The position numbers and the translations under genes are program-made. A DNA stretch of 64,000 bases from Lithospermum erythrorhizon (taxonomy: Eukaryota > Streptophyta > Magnoliopsida > Boraginales > Boraginaceae). Of this stretch, positions 1 through 11,590 are shown piece by piece. Positions within the stretch are counted from its first letter, which is position 1. Each line of letters opens with the position of its first letter. The notes under the pieces are model-generated. The model saw only the letters and a program-made list of their open reading frames with translations. It was not told where the DNA came from and ran no database searches. The stretch spans positions 930,001 through 994,000 of the forward strand of contig JADFUC010002358.1 in the NCBI GenBank assembly GCA_019722365.1. Direction: 5' to 3'.

Positions 1-2863
1 TGGTGCAAATGTGACTGTTGCTTCAGTGGAGCATGAATTAGAAGTCGAAGCTTTTGGAGGCACCAGACTCGTTGCTGATGCATCGATTTCTGATTGTTTT
101 GATGAAACTTTTGATCTTATTGCGCTACCAGTAAGTTAGTTGCTCCTTTTTGGGCATCATTGATAATTGTCATATGGTTTAAAGAATAGGAGAAGGCCTA
201 GTAGGATGGCCTCGATGGAGACTCAAGTTTTATATTCAATATTCTCATGTGGAAGTTTTGGCTGACTATAGTTCTTTTTCTTTCTTTTCCTTTTGTCATA
301 TGGTGTTATCATACCCTGTGTTGATGAGTTCTTTCGGCTATTTATGGAAGTACTTAGTTTACTACTGTATATATTTGGACATATGAATAGTAAATATAAG
401 AGCGCTACTGTAGGGTGGAATGCCTGGCTCAGCACGGTTGAGGGATTGTAAAGATCTCCAGAAAATCACAAGCAAACACGCTGAGGAAAATCGGTTGTAT
501 GGCGCAATATGTGCTGCTCCAGCTATCACGCTTTTGCCCTGGGGGCTTATTAAGAGGAAACAGGTGTCTGGATTGATCTATTGTTTAACCTGCCAAATTC
601 ATACTTCGCTATACAGTTTGTTTGGATTATGAGCTAACTTGAACATTGTCTTTTATGCTAGACCACTTGCCACCCTGCATTTATGGACAAAATCTCCTCA
701 TTCTATGCAGTTAAATCAACTATTCAAGTCTCGGGCGAGTTAACAACTAGTCGTGGTCCTGGCACGTCATTCGAGTTTGCGCTATCATTAGTTGAGCAGC
801 TGTTTGGCGAGTCTGTCGCAAAGCATATTGCAGAATCACTGGTAGGGTTTCAAGAACGAGAAGAGCTTTGGCATTTACATGATACTAACCCCATAGAAAG
901 GCATGATTTGGTTAGAAAAGTAACATAGAATTGTTGATGCCTTTGGATAAATTTGCAAATCTCCATCTGTTTCATTTTTTATTTTCTTATTCCAGCTCAT
1001 GATAAGAATCAAACTCCTACCCTTTATCTCTTGATAGGTGGCTTACCCGCTGCTAGTGCAAGCTATACTCAATGGCATGACTTAATGTGGTTTCGATAAT
1101 TATGCTAGATAATGTTTAAGATTGATGGATATTCTGACTTTTATACAAGAGATTAGTTTCTATGATTATTGAAGAATATGCATTCTCAGTCTTTCATGTG
1201 CTTTCTTTGTTATTGTAGATGATGATTCCTGCTGATACATGTTCTAGAAGAAAAGAATTTAATGAAGTTCAGTGGACTCTTGATCATATCCCCCGGGTAA
1301 ATTTTGTGAAGCTCGCATTTTATTCATGTCACTTTATGAAATCTATTGACTTCTTATTCAATGATCTCAGCATAATATAACAATTCTAAATTTTGAAGTT
1401 CGTAGTTTAGTACATTTTATGGCTATTTTTTCAAGCACACATGTGAGATAAACATTTGCCTTCAATTTTTAGTATGAGTTGTTTCATATTTTCTTTCCAT
1501 TCCTTCTCTTCACTTCAAACAAACAGGGTTAAGACGAGTTTGTTTCTATGAGATGGCTTATCATAGGCTACTCTTAATAAATATATTGTTATTTTTTGTG
1601 ATATTAAAATTCCTGATCATCAGTCCTTTGTTCATTGGCATTAAATTTTCGCTGCCTCTAAATGAAATAGGTTCTCATACCTGTTGCAAATGGATGCGAA
1701 GAAACTGAAGTGGTCACCATTGTTGATATTTTACGGAGAGCGAAGGCGAATGTTGTGGTTGCTTCAGTGGAGAAATCAAAGAACATCTTGGCATCACAAG
1801 GCACAAAACTGATTGCGGACAAATTGATCAATGAAGCTGCAGAATCCATTTATGATTTGATTATTTTGCCAGTGAGGCCGTCTTTTAATTTGCTTTTATG
1901 GTTATTTCTATCCTGCTACAAACAAAGCTTCTCCTTATCCTAGTGCTTAACTTAAGAAGAAGAAGAGGACAATCAATTGACTTCAGCTGTTGTTTTTCAG
2001 TCATGTTAAATGAAACTGGGTTGAGTGGAGGTCGTGGCTTCATACCCTCTTTCTTTTTTACTTCGTTTTTGAGCCTTGAACCACTTTCCCTTATGAGTTA
2101 TTCCAGTAACTGCAGTGTTTTGGGTATTCAGTAGACACTCTCGCAGGCTTTCCTGTTTCCTACCAGGTCTCTAAATTTAGTCATAAAAATAAGTTCATAT
2201 CATTTACTCATTTGAACTTCATACGTTAATCAGCAAGCCAAATCAATACTTGAATGGCCAAACAGCCAAATGAAATAGATGCAGTATAAGACTGAGGTGA
2301 AGGAAAATGATATATTGCCCTTTTTCATATCTCTCCTTTGTTATAGTATCTGTGGAAGATAGCAAGGTTTATCTTGGTAAATTCTACAATTTACTATGAT
2401 GACTATAATTTTGTACTTAATTTATTATTGCTATTTGTAGGGAGGAGCTAATGGAGCAGAACGGATGCAAAAATCTAGGGTTCTCAAGAAATTGCTGAAG
2501 GAACAAGAATTATCAGGGAGACTATATGGTGCAGTTTGTTCTTCACCAACTATCTTGCAAAGCTACGGGTTACTAAAGGTAAGTTTTAACGTCTTGTCTC
2601 TTTTTTACTTGTTGAATAGAATATTCCTGAGTTGTGTCCTCTGGTATAAGCAGGACAAGAAATCCACAGATCACCCAGCGATTGTCAACAAGCTGAATGA
2701 TGTAATTGATGGTGCCAGTGTAGTTATCTATGGTAGATTGATCACTAGCAAAGGACTTGCCACTGCAACCGATTTTGCATTGACTATTGTGAGTAAACTC
2801 TTTGGGCATGCAAGGGCAAGGAGTGTTGCAGAGGGTCTCGTTTTCGAGTATACCAATAGCTAA
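1..2863 (+). CDS. DJ-1/PfpI two-domain protein (DJ1A/B/C type), 5' end outside window
   Basis: Seven exons can be joined in one frame with GT/AG borders: 1-130, 414-563, 662-841, 1219-1296, 1671-1871, 2441-2578 and 2654-2863 (stop TAG at the end), giving 361 visible residues. Two DJ-1 domains follow each other. Domain 1 has GGMPGSARL, the nucleophile elbow YGAICAAPA and the His in TTCHP, then [13 protein letters not shown]. Domain 2 has [23 protein letters not shown] and STDHP. Cys and His are thus kept in both domains, and the acidic residue is visible in domain 2. Plant proteins of this layout belong to the DJ-1 homologue A/B/C group, linked to glyoxalase/deglycase activity and chloroplast function. 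Any transit peptide lies upstream of the window. Which of the three homologues it matches is not decided here. Confidence 0.92.
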
Positions 2864-3426
2864 GGATGCCCCAGCTTTATATAATTGGGGAATGACCAAA
2901 CATGGGAAATTTATGTTTGAAGGAGGCAACAACGGAGCATAGTAAATATATATGCACCAGTGGATCCCGTCATCATTGAGCCAAAAAAGAAAAAAAACAG
3001 CAAACAAAATCACGACAGTGTTCGACAGGAGTTGCATCTCATCCTTATTGTTATCGAATTGGACATGGCGCCCAACTCTTTGCACAATAAGAATTAAGGT
3101 GAGCATGTTGCTACTGCTGAGACTATGGTCTTGTCCATGTTGATGTTTCGAGGGCCCGGTGCTGTTTAGGAGGCTAGTAGTTTTTAGAATTAAGTTGCAA
3201 GTGATCACATTCTCCTGAAACTACTGTATGTAGTTAGATCTAACAGATGAACGAATTTTGGAAGCTGAACTATGAACAATGCTAATTGCTTTACAATTTT
3301 ACAAAATAGAAAGTCTGTAGGATCTTGGTAGATAATGGTATCATTTATCTTGTCCTTGTAAAAGTTTACTGTAGTACATCTATCAATTGGAATCCTACAA
3401 GGTCCTCTCCAAGCATCTCCTTTTCT
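2864..3426. other. Convergent intergenic region between DJ-1 and bZIP genes
   Basis: The two flanking genes point at each other, so this holds their 3' UTRs. A 30-bp copy of the bZIP gene's coding end lies at 3399-3428, overlapping its stop codon (see findings). No further gene is visible. Confidence 0.6.
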
Positions 3427-3472
3427 CTACCAGGGTCCGGTCAAGGTCCTCTCCAAGCATCTCCTTTTCCCT
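3399..3472. repeat. 44-bp-period tandem duplication at the bZIP stop codon
   Basis: The 30-bp block at 3443-3472, inside the last coding exon, recurs at 3399-3428 with one mismatch. The minus-strand stop codon (3427-3429) lies between the two coding-like blocks, so the extra copy is mostly in the 3' UTR. Confidence 0.85.
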
Positions 3473-5373
3473 CCCAATGGTATCTTCTCCGTCTCCAACA
3501 CCTACAAGTAGAGAACAGACAAAATATGTCACTTGCTAATGGCATATCTACTATGTATCACTTGAATTGAGTACTAGTTATTTATATATCTCTCCTAAAT
3601 TACAGACTCGTGCATTAGAGATACATCGATGTGCTTATAATTCACCATGCTCGGTACCTGATCTTTTTGCATCTCGATAAATTCTGCCTGCAGTAATTAT
3701 AAAAGGTGTAGTGTTAATTTCATTGGAAGATTCAGTTATGTGCTTCAAGGCGATACATTTTCTTATGGGATCCTGGGGGTAAGGACTGTCACTGATGTCA
3801 GTGTCACTAGTAAGTTACCTGTTTCTTCTTCAAATTTTGATTCAGTTCTTTCAGATTTGCGATTTCTGCTTCAAGTTCTAAGGTATAGGCCTGGCAGAAA
3901 CCACATGGAATTTATTAACATGAGTTCACAAGTCCATTGACTAAAATATTTAAATGGGAAACATATGAACTTGTAATGCGAAACAGGATACTCTAAATGA
4001 ATAATGCAATTAGAAATGTTAAATAAGCACAATAGAGTTTGCCCCAGTTTGTGCATAACATAAGAAAATCTTAAGATGCCATATTCCTGCACCAATGCCC
4101 AAATGTATTCCTCCAGTGTTTCATTTAGTGTAGCTGCAGCATGTATTTTCTCATATGTATGCAGAGATTAAACAAGGAAGACACAATATCAACAAACAAT
4201 AAGAAAAACGAGAAAGGTAATGCGGTTGTATAAGTTCACCTGTTTTCGTGATCGTGATCTAGCAGCAGACTCTCGGTTTTTTATCATTCTCTTGCGCCTT
4301 CTCTCTACCACTTTCTCTAAACTGCTATTTGACCTCCTTCCTCTCCCACCTTCACCAACAGTATACAAAGGAGATACTGGTAAAATATCCAATTTTCTGT
4401 TTGCAATGGCATTAGAAGGCATATGATTTCCAGGAGATATAGCGACACGTGATGCAGGCAGATAAGACAAACCTGCTAAACCAGCTGCACCTTCTGGAAT
4501 AGGACTATGTTGAACTAACGTAGAATTCATCGAAGATTTTGACATTGCTACTACTGCAACCTTTGTTTGAGGACTAGAGATCTGGTAATTATTATTATTC
4601 GTTGGTGGCACACCAGAGGAGAATGTCAAGCTCGCTCCATTGGAAAATAGAGATTGGTGTTGTGATGGAACTTCCTTGTGCTGCTCCTTTCGAGAAGTAT
4701 CAGTTCCACCCAGATTTAGAATTATATCAGATGAATTAGGCACTGGATTAATGTTCTCCAGAAACTGATTACCAAGTGCTTTCTGATTTGGGACAGGTTG
4801 AAATCCTATACTCAAGCTAGAGCTACTACACGGTTGAGCTAAAGCACCATAGAATCCGGCAGTCTCTAGCTTTACGATTTGTTGTGGCTCTTCTTTGGCA
4901 ACCCCTGCTCTCTGCAGGAAATCCTCCAATGTCATCTCGCCCAAAGTGTTCTGTCTTTGACCGAAACTTGATCCCCCAGCACTATCTCCATCAAATGTGG
5001 AAGTGGTACTTTCTTTAAACATGTCTCTCCATACTTCATCGACTGTTTTCTGACTGAGAGTACGAGGCAACGTTAAAGAACCCTGCCTTTGTAAATTTCC
5101 ACTTGGAGTAATACCATTTCCTACTCCAGCAGTAGATGCAAAGGCTTGGCTCTCTTCTGCCATCCAAATATTCTTCTTCAATAGATCCTCCATGTTCATG
5201 GAACCAAAGTCCTTACCAAGTCCACTAAATGTGCCCTGGAGCTCATCAAACGTTAATGAGTATATGGAAGACTGCCTAGCCAACGGGACATCCCCGGTAG
5301 TAGTCACCTTCCCACTGCTGCAATCTAGATGTTGAGTGTCCTCAAAATTCTTGAAATTGAAAAAAGATCCCAT
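3427..5373 (-). CDS. ABF/AREB-type bZIP transcription factor (ABA response)
   Basis: Four exons on the minus strand, 5373-4240, 3890-3819, 3687-3658 and 3501-3427, all with GT/AG borders and frame kept, encode 436 residues. The ATG at 5373 (MGSFFNFKNF) is preferred to the in-frame TTG upstream. Conserved ABF blocks are all present: C1 LARQSSIYSLTFDELQ (about 31-46), C2 GSMNMEDLLKKNIW, C3 LTLPRTLSQKTVDEVWRDM, the basic region RRRKRMIKNRESAARSRSRK at the end of exon 1, the leucine zipper AYTLELEAEIANLKELN in exon 2, and the C4 tail RTLTGPW. RQxS sites in C1 and C3 are the known SnRK2 targets of this family. Family members bind ABRE (ACGTGG/T) elements and drive drought and ABA genes in the nucleus. 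ACGTGG boxes lie upstream at about 7001 and 7077. Confidence 0.95.
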
Positions 5374-5769
5374 TTCTAACAATGCTGAAATTCAACGACT
5401 GATAGAAAGTAGTCTAATGGTTAGAATTAAATAGGAATATATATACATCTGATTGATCACCAGCAAGCAAGCGTGTATATACGCATCAAGCAGACGAAGA
5501 AAGCATCCTTATCAAATGGTACAAATTTCAACTTCTTCTCCTTTACAGAAGTACAATCCAACTAAAGCACTTAATAATACGATCAAATACACATAATCGA
5601 AGAAAAATAAGTACCCTACACTGTAACGGACACGCAAATTAATCACGTTTTTACCATGTCTAAACAAAAGCAAACATCATATTCTTCCTCCGTTTTTTAT
5701 ATGAATGACCAGTTTATTTCAATGACCAATAACAAACTAAGTAAAAAGGAAGTAAGTAAAATTCATAAA

Positions 5770-6028
5770 TAGTCCCTCCATCCCTAAATCATAGTTACAT
5801 TTGATTTTTCACGGTCTCCAAGACACGACTTAAAACGTAAATATCTTTAATTCTACACTTATAAAAATTATAAAAAGTTGATATTTTAAAAATATATATT
5901 GAAACGAATCTAACAAGATCCCATATGACTATATAATTTATTATTCGTTAATGAGAATTCATGGTCAAAGTTTTCAAAATTTGACCCGAAAAATTAAAAT
6001 ATAACTATGATTTAGGGATGTGGAAGTA
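5770..6028. mobile_element. Stowaway-like MITE
   Basis: The ends form inverted repeats of about 28 bp: tagtccctccatccctaaat at 5770 and its counterpart ending at 6028 share the block CATCCCTAAATCATAGTTA. The ctccctcc start and TA borders are typical of Stowaway (Tc1/mariner-derived) MITEs. The interior (about 5810-5960) is clearly related to that of the element at 29299-29587. Confidence 0.85.
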
Positions 6029-6272
6029 ACAATTACTCCAGTAGGGAGTATAAAATAGCAACCAAATTAAACACAATAAGTAAAAAGAGTAGGGTCATCA
6101 CATGTAGATCCTACCATAAATAGTACTCTGTAACTGCTGCTCTTGTTCCCAAAACAGCAAACTTTGACTACATAACTCTCAGATATTTGTATAAATATCT
6201 CCAACTTTGCATGCTTCATCTTTTGCAGATCTAAGTACACTAAAGTACTCAAATCTATCGTCACATATCCAA

Positions 6273-6406
6273 TCATTTAAAACAACCTTTTTTTATTTTT
6301 TAAAAATCCACCCATCACCACCTTACAATGAGAATCGAACCAACCTCTAAGTCACTGAAGTCCTCCTAACCACTAGGTTATTCGATATTCTCATTTAAAA
6401 CAACCT
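6273..6406 (-). mobile_element. Short tRNA-derived SINE with 16-bp target duplication
   Basis: A 102-bp insert (6289-6390) is bounded by a perfect 16-bp direct repeat TCATTTAAAACAACCT at 6273-6288 and 6391-6406. Read on the minus strand it has a box-A-like CCTAGTGGTTAGGAGG, a box-B-like GGTTCGATTCTC about 35 bp later, and an A-rich tail (TTTTTAAAAAATAAAAAAA). This is the structure of a pol III SINE. It sits in the presumed 5' intron of the bZIP gene and in the same orientation as it. Confidence 0.85.
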
Positions 6407-7000
6407 CTTTAAGTCAATATGCAATCAAGTCGAAAGCAAGATAACTAATTACCATACACTTATCAATGATCATGAATCTTTTGCATGTGAAATGTAATCA
6501 AGTTTAGAACTAAACACATAGATTAAATAGTAACAACATCTAATGATCTAAAAGTTCAATAATTTCACTTTTCTTTCTCCATACAGCTAAAGAACATAAG
6601 AAGCAACCATTAATTCTAAGACAAAACATCCTATATTAATTAGAATAAAACCCATGATCTCAAAACAAAGTTTCAGAATCACAAAACAACGGACCAAACC
6701 AAACAAAGTCTTATCCGACTAACTGGGGTCTGCTCAATCATAAGCTGCAAAACATTTTCTCTTACTATTCATCCAAATCAATAACAAAAAAGGTTACTTT
6801 TTAAACTCATATATAGCTTCATAAGCAAAAAATGGAAAAAAAGATGAAGTGGTAACGGATTTTACCCTTTTAGATAACGAGATTGCTTCTTGGGCAGCTA
6901 AAGCTTGATGCAATTGACAAGTGTCTCTTGTCCCTTGAAGCTGTTCTCATATAAAAGCAAGAATCTTTGATCTCTCCCTATTTTATCCCATTATTTTATT

Positions 7001-7082
7001 ACGTGGACCACTGTATTAACAGTAAATGATTATGGGAGATATTTTGTTGATGGCTTTCAGCCAATCAGATCATGTAACGTGG
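7001..7082. promoter_or_regulatory. ACGTGG (ABRE-core) pair upstream of the bZIP gene
   Basis: ACGTGGACC occurs twice, with cores at 7001-7006 and 7077-7082, about 50-150 bp above the inferred TATA-like site of the minus-strand bZIP gene. ACGTGG is the core bound by ABF/AREB proteins, so self-regulation is possible. An evening-element match lies between them (7037-7045, reverse strand). Confidence 0.5.
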
Positions 7083-7582
7083 ACCGTTGCTTTAGGCTAT
7101 AGTATGCCCTATGTCGATGGACCGTTAGTGTAATCATTTCACATTTTTATATTGAATCATATAATTTATACCAAATTTTATATTTTATGATGTGGGGTTT
7201 TAAATCTAATCCATTTTACATTTTTAAGTGTATGAAATCAAATATATTGAGTTGAGCTCGTCGAACGAATTATAATATGGATTAAATTAAATTATTACTC
7301 CTAGTATATTTTTATCACACATATTTGAATTTTGAAGTATTAAGTGGGATATGAAATATAAACATGCGTGGAAAAAAGGTCAAAATGGAACATATATGAT
7401 CGAATGATGGATATTTTGAAACATGTGTAATCAAACGTATAATCCCTGCATTTGTGATCACTGTCCCAAACTAAAAAGCCATATTTTAAAGTTAGATTTC
7501 TTGAGAGGATAATCAAAATGATTATTACCGACCTAAAATTTTGAATTAAGAAAAATAAATAAATATCATAATTGATGAGTGA

Positions 7583-7811
7583 AGATATTTTGAGTGAAAA
7601 AATATCTAAATCTCTCTATCCTAAAGTTGACATAAAGTGCCAGAAAGCATAGTTTAAAAGAAATAGGACCCCACACTTATCCAATTCCATGAAAACGCGC
7701 TCCAAATTCCGTTTATTTAGCGGGTGTTTATGGTTCATCAAAAATATCTGGTTGATATTTTCAGCTAGGCTGACGTGGCACCATCTAGAATCTAAAAAGG
7801 TTGCCACGTGG
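7583..7811. promoter_or_regulatory. Evening-element and G-box/ABRE cluster
   Basis: Exact evening elements (AAAATATCT) lie at 7583-7591 (reverse), 7599-7607 and 7741-7749. They are followed by ACGTGGC at 7773-7779 and a perfect CCACGTGG palindrome at 7804-7811. Evening elements bind CCA1/LHY/RVE clock MYBs, and the ACGT boxes bind bZIP, bHLH-PIF and HY5 factors. The cluster sits about 1 kb above the first recognisable exon of a COR27/28-like gene, a family controlled by clock, cold and light. Confidence 0.6.
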
Positions 7812-8811
7812 ATATTTACTGCCAAAAAAATCCAAAATTTCGTCCTCTATTTCCTAGGGATGATTTAATTTTCTATTTATTTTATCTTTTTTTGCATTTG
7901 TGAATTACGGAGTATTTGTTTTTTGGAGGAGATTCAATTGGCATTGACTAATCCAAATGAGTTGACTTTAGATCATAAATCAAATGGAGAACAGGTGGAA
8001 AACTTGTGTGTGATTATAATTTTTTTTATTGTTTTGAGTGTATTTGTTTTTGTCGATTTCAATGCATTTTGCAATGCAATTAATTGTTAATTGTTGTGAT
8101 CTCAGGAGATTGTTGTTTAATTATGATAATAGTGAAGTTTAACCTATTTTTAATTCTATAATCGTTACTTTTAGCCGAATTTTCTACGTGATATGTGTGT
8201 TCAGAACTTGTTTGTGGAAGATTTGTATGTAGAAGACACATTTGTTTCAAATTATGAGCTAATTTGAGTTTAGGTTGAGTAAGTTGAACGAAGATTTTCA
8301 GTTATAGCATTTGCCTAAGCTTGTTTTTGTGCATGTAATCGGCATCTGATAGAACATAAGTTTCCGTGTAAGACCTTTTGTGTGATATTATTGAGACATT
8401 GACAAAATCGAGGACATGTTTGGGCATTGTTTCACGCTTGAGTGAATTTCCATTCATCGTGGGGGAGGAGGGGGGTAAGTACAAATGTACTTGCAGTTTC
8501 TGGCTAGAGTATGCGAGGGCTGCAAGTTTTTGTTTGTTAATAAAACAACATATGCAATGGTAGAAAAAATTCATTATCAAACATTCCCATTGTCTCGTGG
8601 CATGTACAATGTGTTGCACATTTTCTGATACTTATTTGAATTCCGAGGTGTTTCATGGTGGTAATCTGCAAACAGAGTTTGTGTGACTGAAATATAGAGC
8701 AATTTATTAGCACTTTGTATATGTAATTTCGTCCTTGATTTCTTTAATTTTAACCATTTTTCTGTTTTAGTGACTGTAAATTTACTCTTACCATTTGCTT
8801 CTTCAATCCAG
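7812..8811. other. Region upstream of COR27/28-like exon, no clear exon
   Basis: A first exon is expected here for the COR27/28-like gene but none can be assigned. An ATG GAG AAC AG/gtgg at 7985 and a donor-like ggggg/gtaagt at 8475 are the only hints. Otherwise it is AT-rich sequence without a convincing reading frame. Confidence 0.4.
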
Positions 8812-9384
8812 TGTGATTGTGTACCTCAGGCAGATGAAATGCACGATCAATACCTTAATCGCTTGGAAGCATCGTTTATTACACAGTTGCATCAGTCAAC
8901 CGGTTGGTTGGCCAGGTGGCCCAATTGGAGCGTGAACAGAAATTTGCCGGCAAATCAGCAAAAAAGAAAGGCTTCCGAGCAGGTCACTATTTCACATTTA
9001 GGACAGTCTTCTTTATTTTTACTGCAACCGTCCATACCAGACATGTATACACTCATGAACGTGCTTTTCCACTCTATCATTTAAGTAGAAAGTTGAATAG
9101 TTCATTTCCATTTCAGTTCACTGTTTTCCGTGATGGCTGTTGAGAGATGATCAATTTCAGAAGGGCCACCACTACTGACTCACGTGATGTTTTTAAGAGT
9201 CCTTGGGTGAAACGCTTTAAACACGGAGATAAATCCTGCTCCTCTTGTCTAGCTGATGTTAGTGATTGTAGCAAAAACCATCATGAGGAGAATCAAGGAA
9301 CATCTGCGAACAGAATCAAAATATATTCAGCAGATATGCTTATTGACGAGACATGCTTCTCTAATTCCGTTGGCAGTATATCTG
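8812..9384 (+). pseudogene. COR27/COR28-like clock/cold gene remnant with in-frame stop
   Basis: Two neighbouring exons are recognisable. Exon 8812-8982 encodes CVPQADEMHDQYLNRLEASF followed by ITQLHQS, matching the family core (xxEKHSLYLxxxEASFVxQL). Exon 9117-9384 begins FTVFRDGC, then TGA at 9141-9143, then EMINFRR, and continues to SPWVKRF. Both exons join in phase 0, so the TGA is in frame. In relatives this place reads DGCWxKINF, so a TGG to TGA change explains it. The family are small light-, clock- and cold-controlled repressors. Neither the first nor the last exon could be found. It may be a pseudogene, a natural nonsense allele, or carry a one-base sequence error. Confidence 0.7.
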
Positions 9385-11590
9385 GTGAGCTTGAACGATT
9401 GAGTTGTGTGCTTTATGGACCTTCTTTTATTTTTTTATTTCTTCTATAGAACTGAATCGTGTTTATTAATTACTGGCATCTCATTCTCTGTCAACCGTTT
9501 GTTGCTTCTTTATTGTTGCACCGAGCAATAACTTTGATATTCTTCTCAGTCTTTGCATCACTTTATAGTAATCCCAAATCGCTTAGCTAGTCTTGAGTAC
9601 ATTTACTTATGAGATGCCAAGTACAACATTTTCCTGCTCGGGAGAAGGTCTATTCGACGAGCTTGGATCAGCAATGTAGATAGAGGCATGTGGTTTAAGC
9701 CCTCCAAGCATAAACAACAAATTATTTACTTCGTTCTTATTTGAACAAACTATTTTGTTTCTACAAATATGCGATTTGAGGGGATACAAGGATGGAAAGG
9801 TTTACATAAATTGACAGAGCACAGTTGATTAATCCAGCTCTTTTTCCTCCGTCACAATCAAATCTCTAATGGCTAATTACTACATAACTAACTGTTCCCT
9901 TTAATGACTGTTTCCTTCTGTCATATGCATATGTATTCATGTAAGTTCTACTATTGTGAAAGTTTTCATTATTTTTTCAAGAGTTTCTTGATCATCTTTG
10001 TCATTTATACCAATCTCTTCTTAAACTGTGAAATAAATAGTCAAACAAAGGCACTACGAACTGAGAAGAAAAGATACACAAATCTCGGCCAAAAAATCTC
10101 AAAACTAATACTAACTCCATGTATAGTTTAATTTTAAATTTTAACAGTTAATTTTTCAAATGTTGAAATCAATTATTTGTATATACTCCCTCCCTCTCTC
10201 CAAGCGACATTAGACCTATAGTCTATAGTCTGCATCGTTCTTATGCAAATTTGGAACTATTTCTCAACTAAGTTTTTCATCCATTGCACAACTCACAAAT
10301 TAATCTAAATTAGAAAAATTCTATAAGAATTAGGGAATAGGGTGTATTATGCTATTTTTGTTTTTTTTTATTTGACATTTGCATATATCGAAATGTAATT
10401 TTAACTATTAATTATTCATTTGTAACAGGACATCCATAATCGTTACTCGTTAAGTGCGCACTAGATAAACCTGAAACTGGTGTCGGAGATGGAGTGGTTA
10501 ATAAAATTTACTCCCATTAACTTCGAAGTTAATGTGGATAATGTTTGTCAGATAAAGTGAATATTTCCTCCATTTCAAATTAATTGTCGTTTTGAGATTG
10601 CGTGTTAAGATTTTGACCACAAATTACTTTTTGTTCATTAATTCGAAAAATATAAAATTGATATCATTGAATTTGGTTTTAAAAATATTTTCATAATATT
10701 ATTTTTTATAAATTTTCATAATGTATATAAAAAAATAATTGATGATTAAAGTTATGTATATAAATTTTCAATTGCGCTTATATTGTACTACCTTCACACC
10801 ATGAATCGTTGTATTAATTATAATTTCTCGAATGTTAATAATTTTTAATTTTCATAATTTCGATTTTTTATAATTTCGAATGTTGATAATTATTTATTAA
10901 TAATTTTGAATGTTAATAATTTCTAATTTGATAATTAGTCGAATAGTTGATAATTAATGTTAATAATTTCAATTTTGATAATTTCAATAATTAATAATAA
11001 TAAGTTGTTGTGTATTTCAAATTTGTGCTAATATTTCTCAAATATGTTAATTGGTGTTTAAATATGATAACATTATTCAACTTATGATTCACTTCAGTCA
11101 TTTTTTAATTGGTGTTTAAATATGATAACATTATTCAACTTATGATTCACTTCTACTATTTTGGGCTCACTACTACCATGACAACCAATTTATTGCCATG
11201 TTGTAGCGAAGTAGCAATTTGGTTGCCGCACTGTAATTAAACAAGCTAATAAATCAAATGTTTGTTTAATAATAACGAATTTGACTTTCATATGCTTTTA
11301 AGACAATGAATTCGGGCTTGTTTTTCACAAAGAACAGCAAAATTCGCTTGCTTTTCATACAGCAACCGTAAATCCGACGCGGTAATTTTACTGTTTGGTG
11401 TGTGTGTATAACACAGTCTGTAGTACTGCTAGTTTTAATTGCCGTCATTCAACTGAATGCCCAAACTCCGATAAATTCCTTTCACCTTTTACCACTCCAC
11501 ACGGTTCTTACCTTCATCACGAAGCATACAAAAAACACGTGTCCCCGTCAGATCTACGCTAATGACTCACCGACACAACCGGTCACCTCC
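9385..11590. other. AT-rich intergenic region with MITE fragments and simple repeats
   Basis: Stowaway-like starts (tactccctccctctctcc) occur near 10186, and another degenerate element spans about 10565-10790. From 10800 to 11010 the sequence is built of variants of TTAATAATTT and TCGAATGTTAATAATT. No gene was recognised. Confidence 0.5.
11047..11153. repeat. 49-bp direct repeat, 58-bp period
   Basis: The block starting ttaattggtgtttaaatatg is present at 11047-11095 and again, without visible change, at 11105-11153. This is a local tandem duplication in spacer DNA. Confidence 0.9.

Larger units (their letters stand above)
5374..6930 (-). other. 5' leader and probable 5'-UTR intron of the bZIP gene
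   Basis: ABF genes commonly carry a long intron in the 5' UTR. Here a minus-strand donor-like site (aaaagg/gtaaaa at about 6866) and an acceptor-like cag just upstream of the ATG (about 5391-5393) would fit such an intron, with a first exon near 6930-6866 and a TATA-like tttatatga near 6950. This is inference from sequence only. The stretch contains a MITE (5770-6028) and a SINE (6289-6390). Confidence 0.4.

Noticed and set aside
2573..3208. 211-codon minus-strand open frame over the DJ-1 3' end
   Set aside because: It overlaps the last DJ-1 exons and has no recognisable motif; it is a shadow frame.
6715..6740. ctaactggggtctgctcaat as another retroposon tail
   Set aside because: Too short to assign; only a weak likeness to the block at 48260.
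8378..8563. Frame ending at a gtaagt near 8475 as the first COR27-like exon
   Set aside because: The translation has no likeness to the family N-terminus.
10800..11010. Possible CRISPR-like or regulatory array from repeated TTAATAATTT
   Set aside because: Irregular AT-rich simple sequence in a plant genome; no constant spacers.
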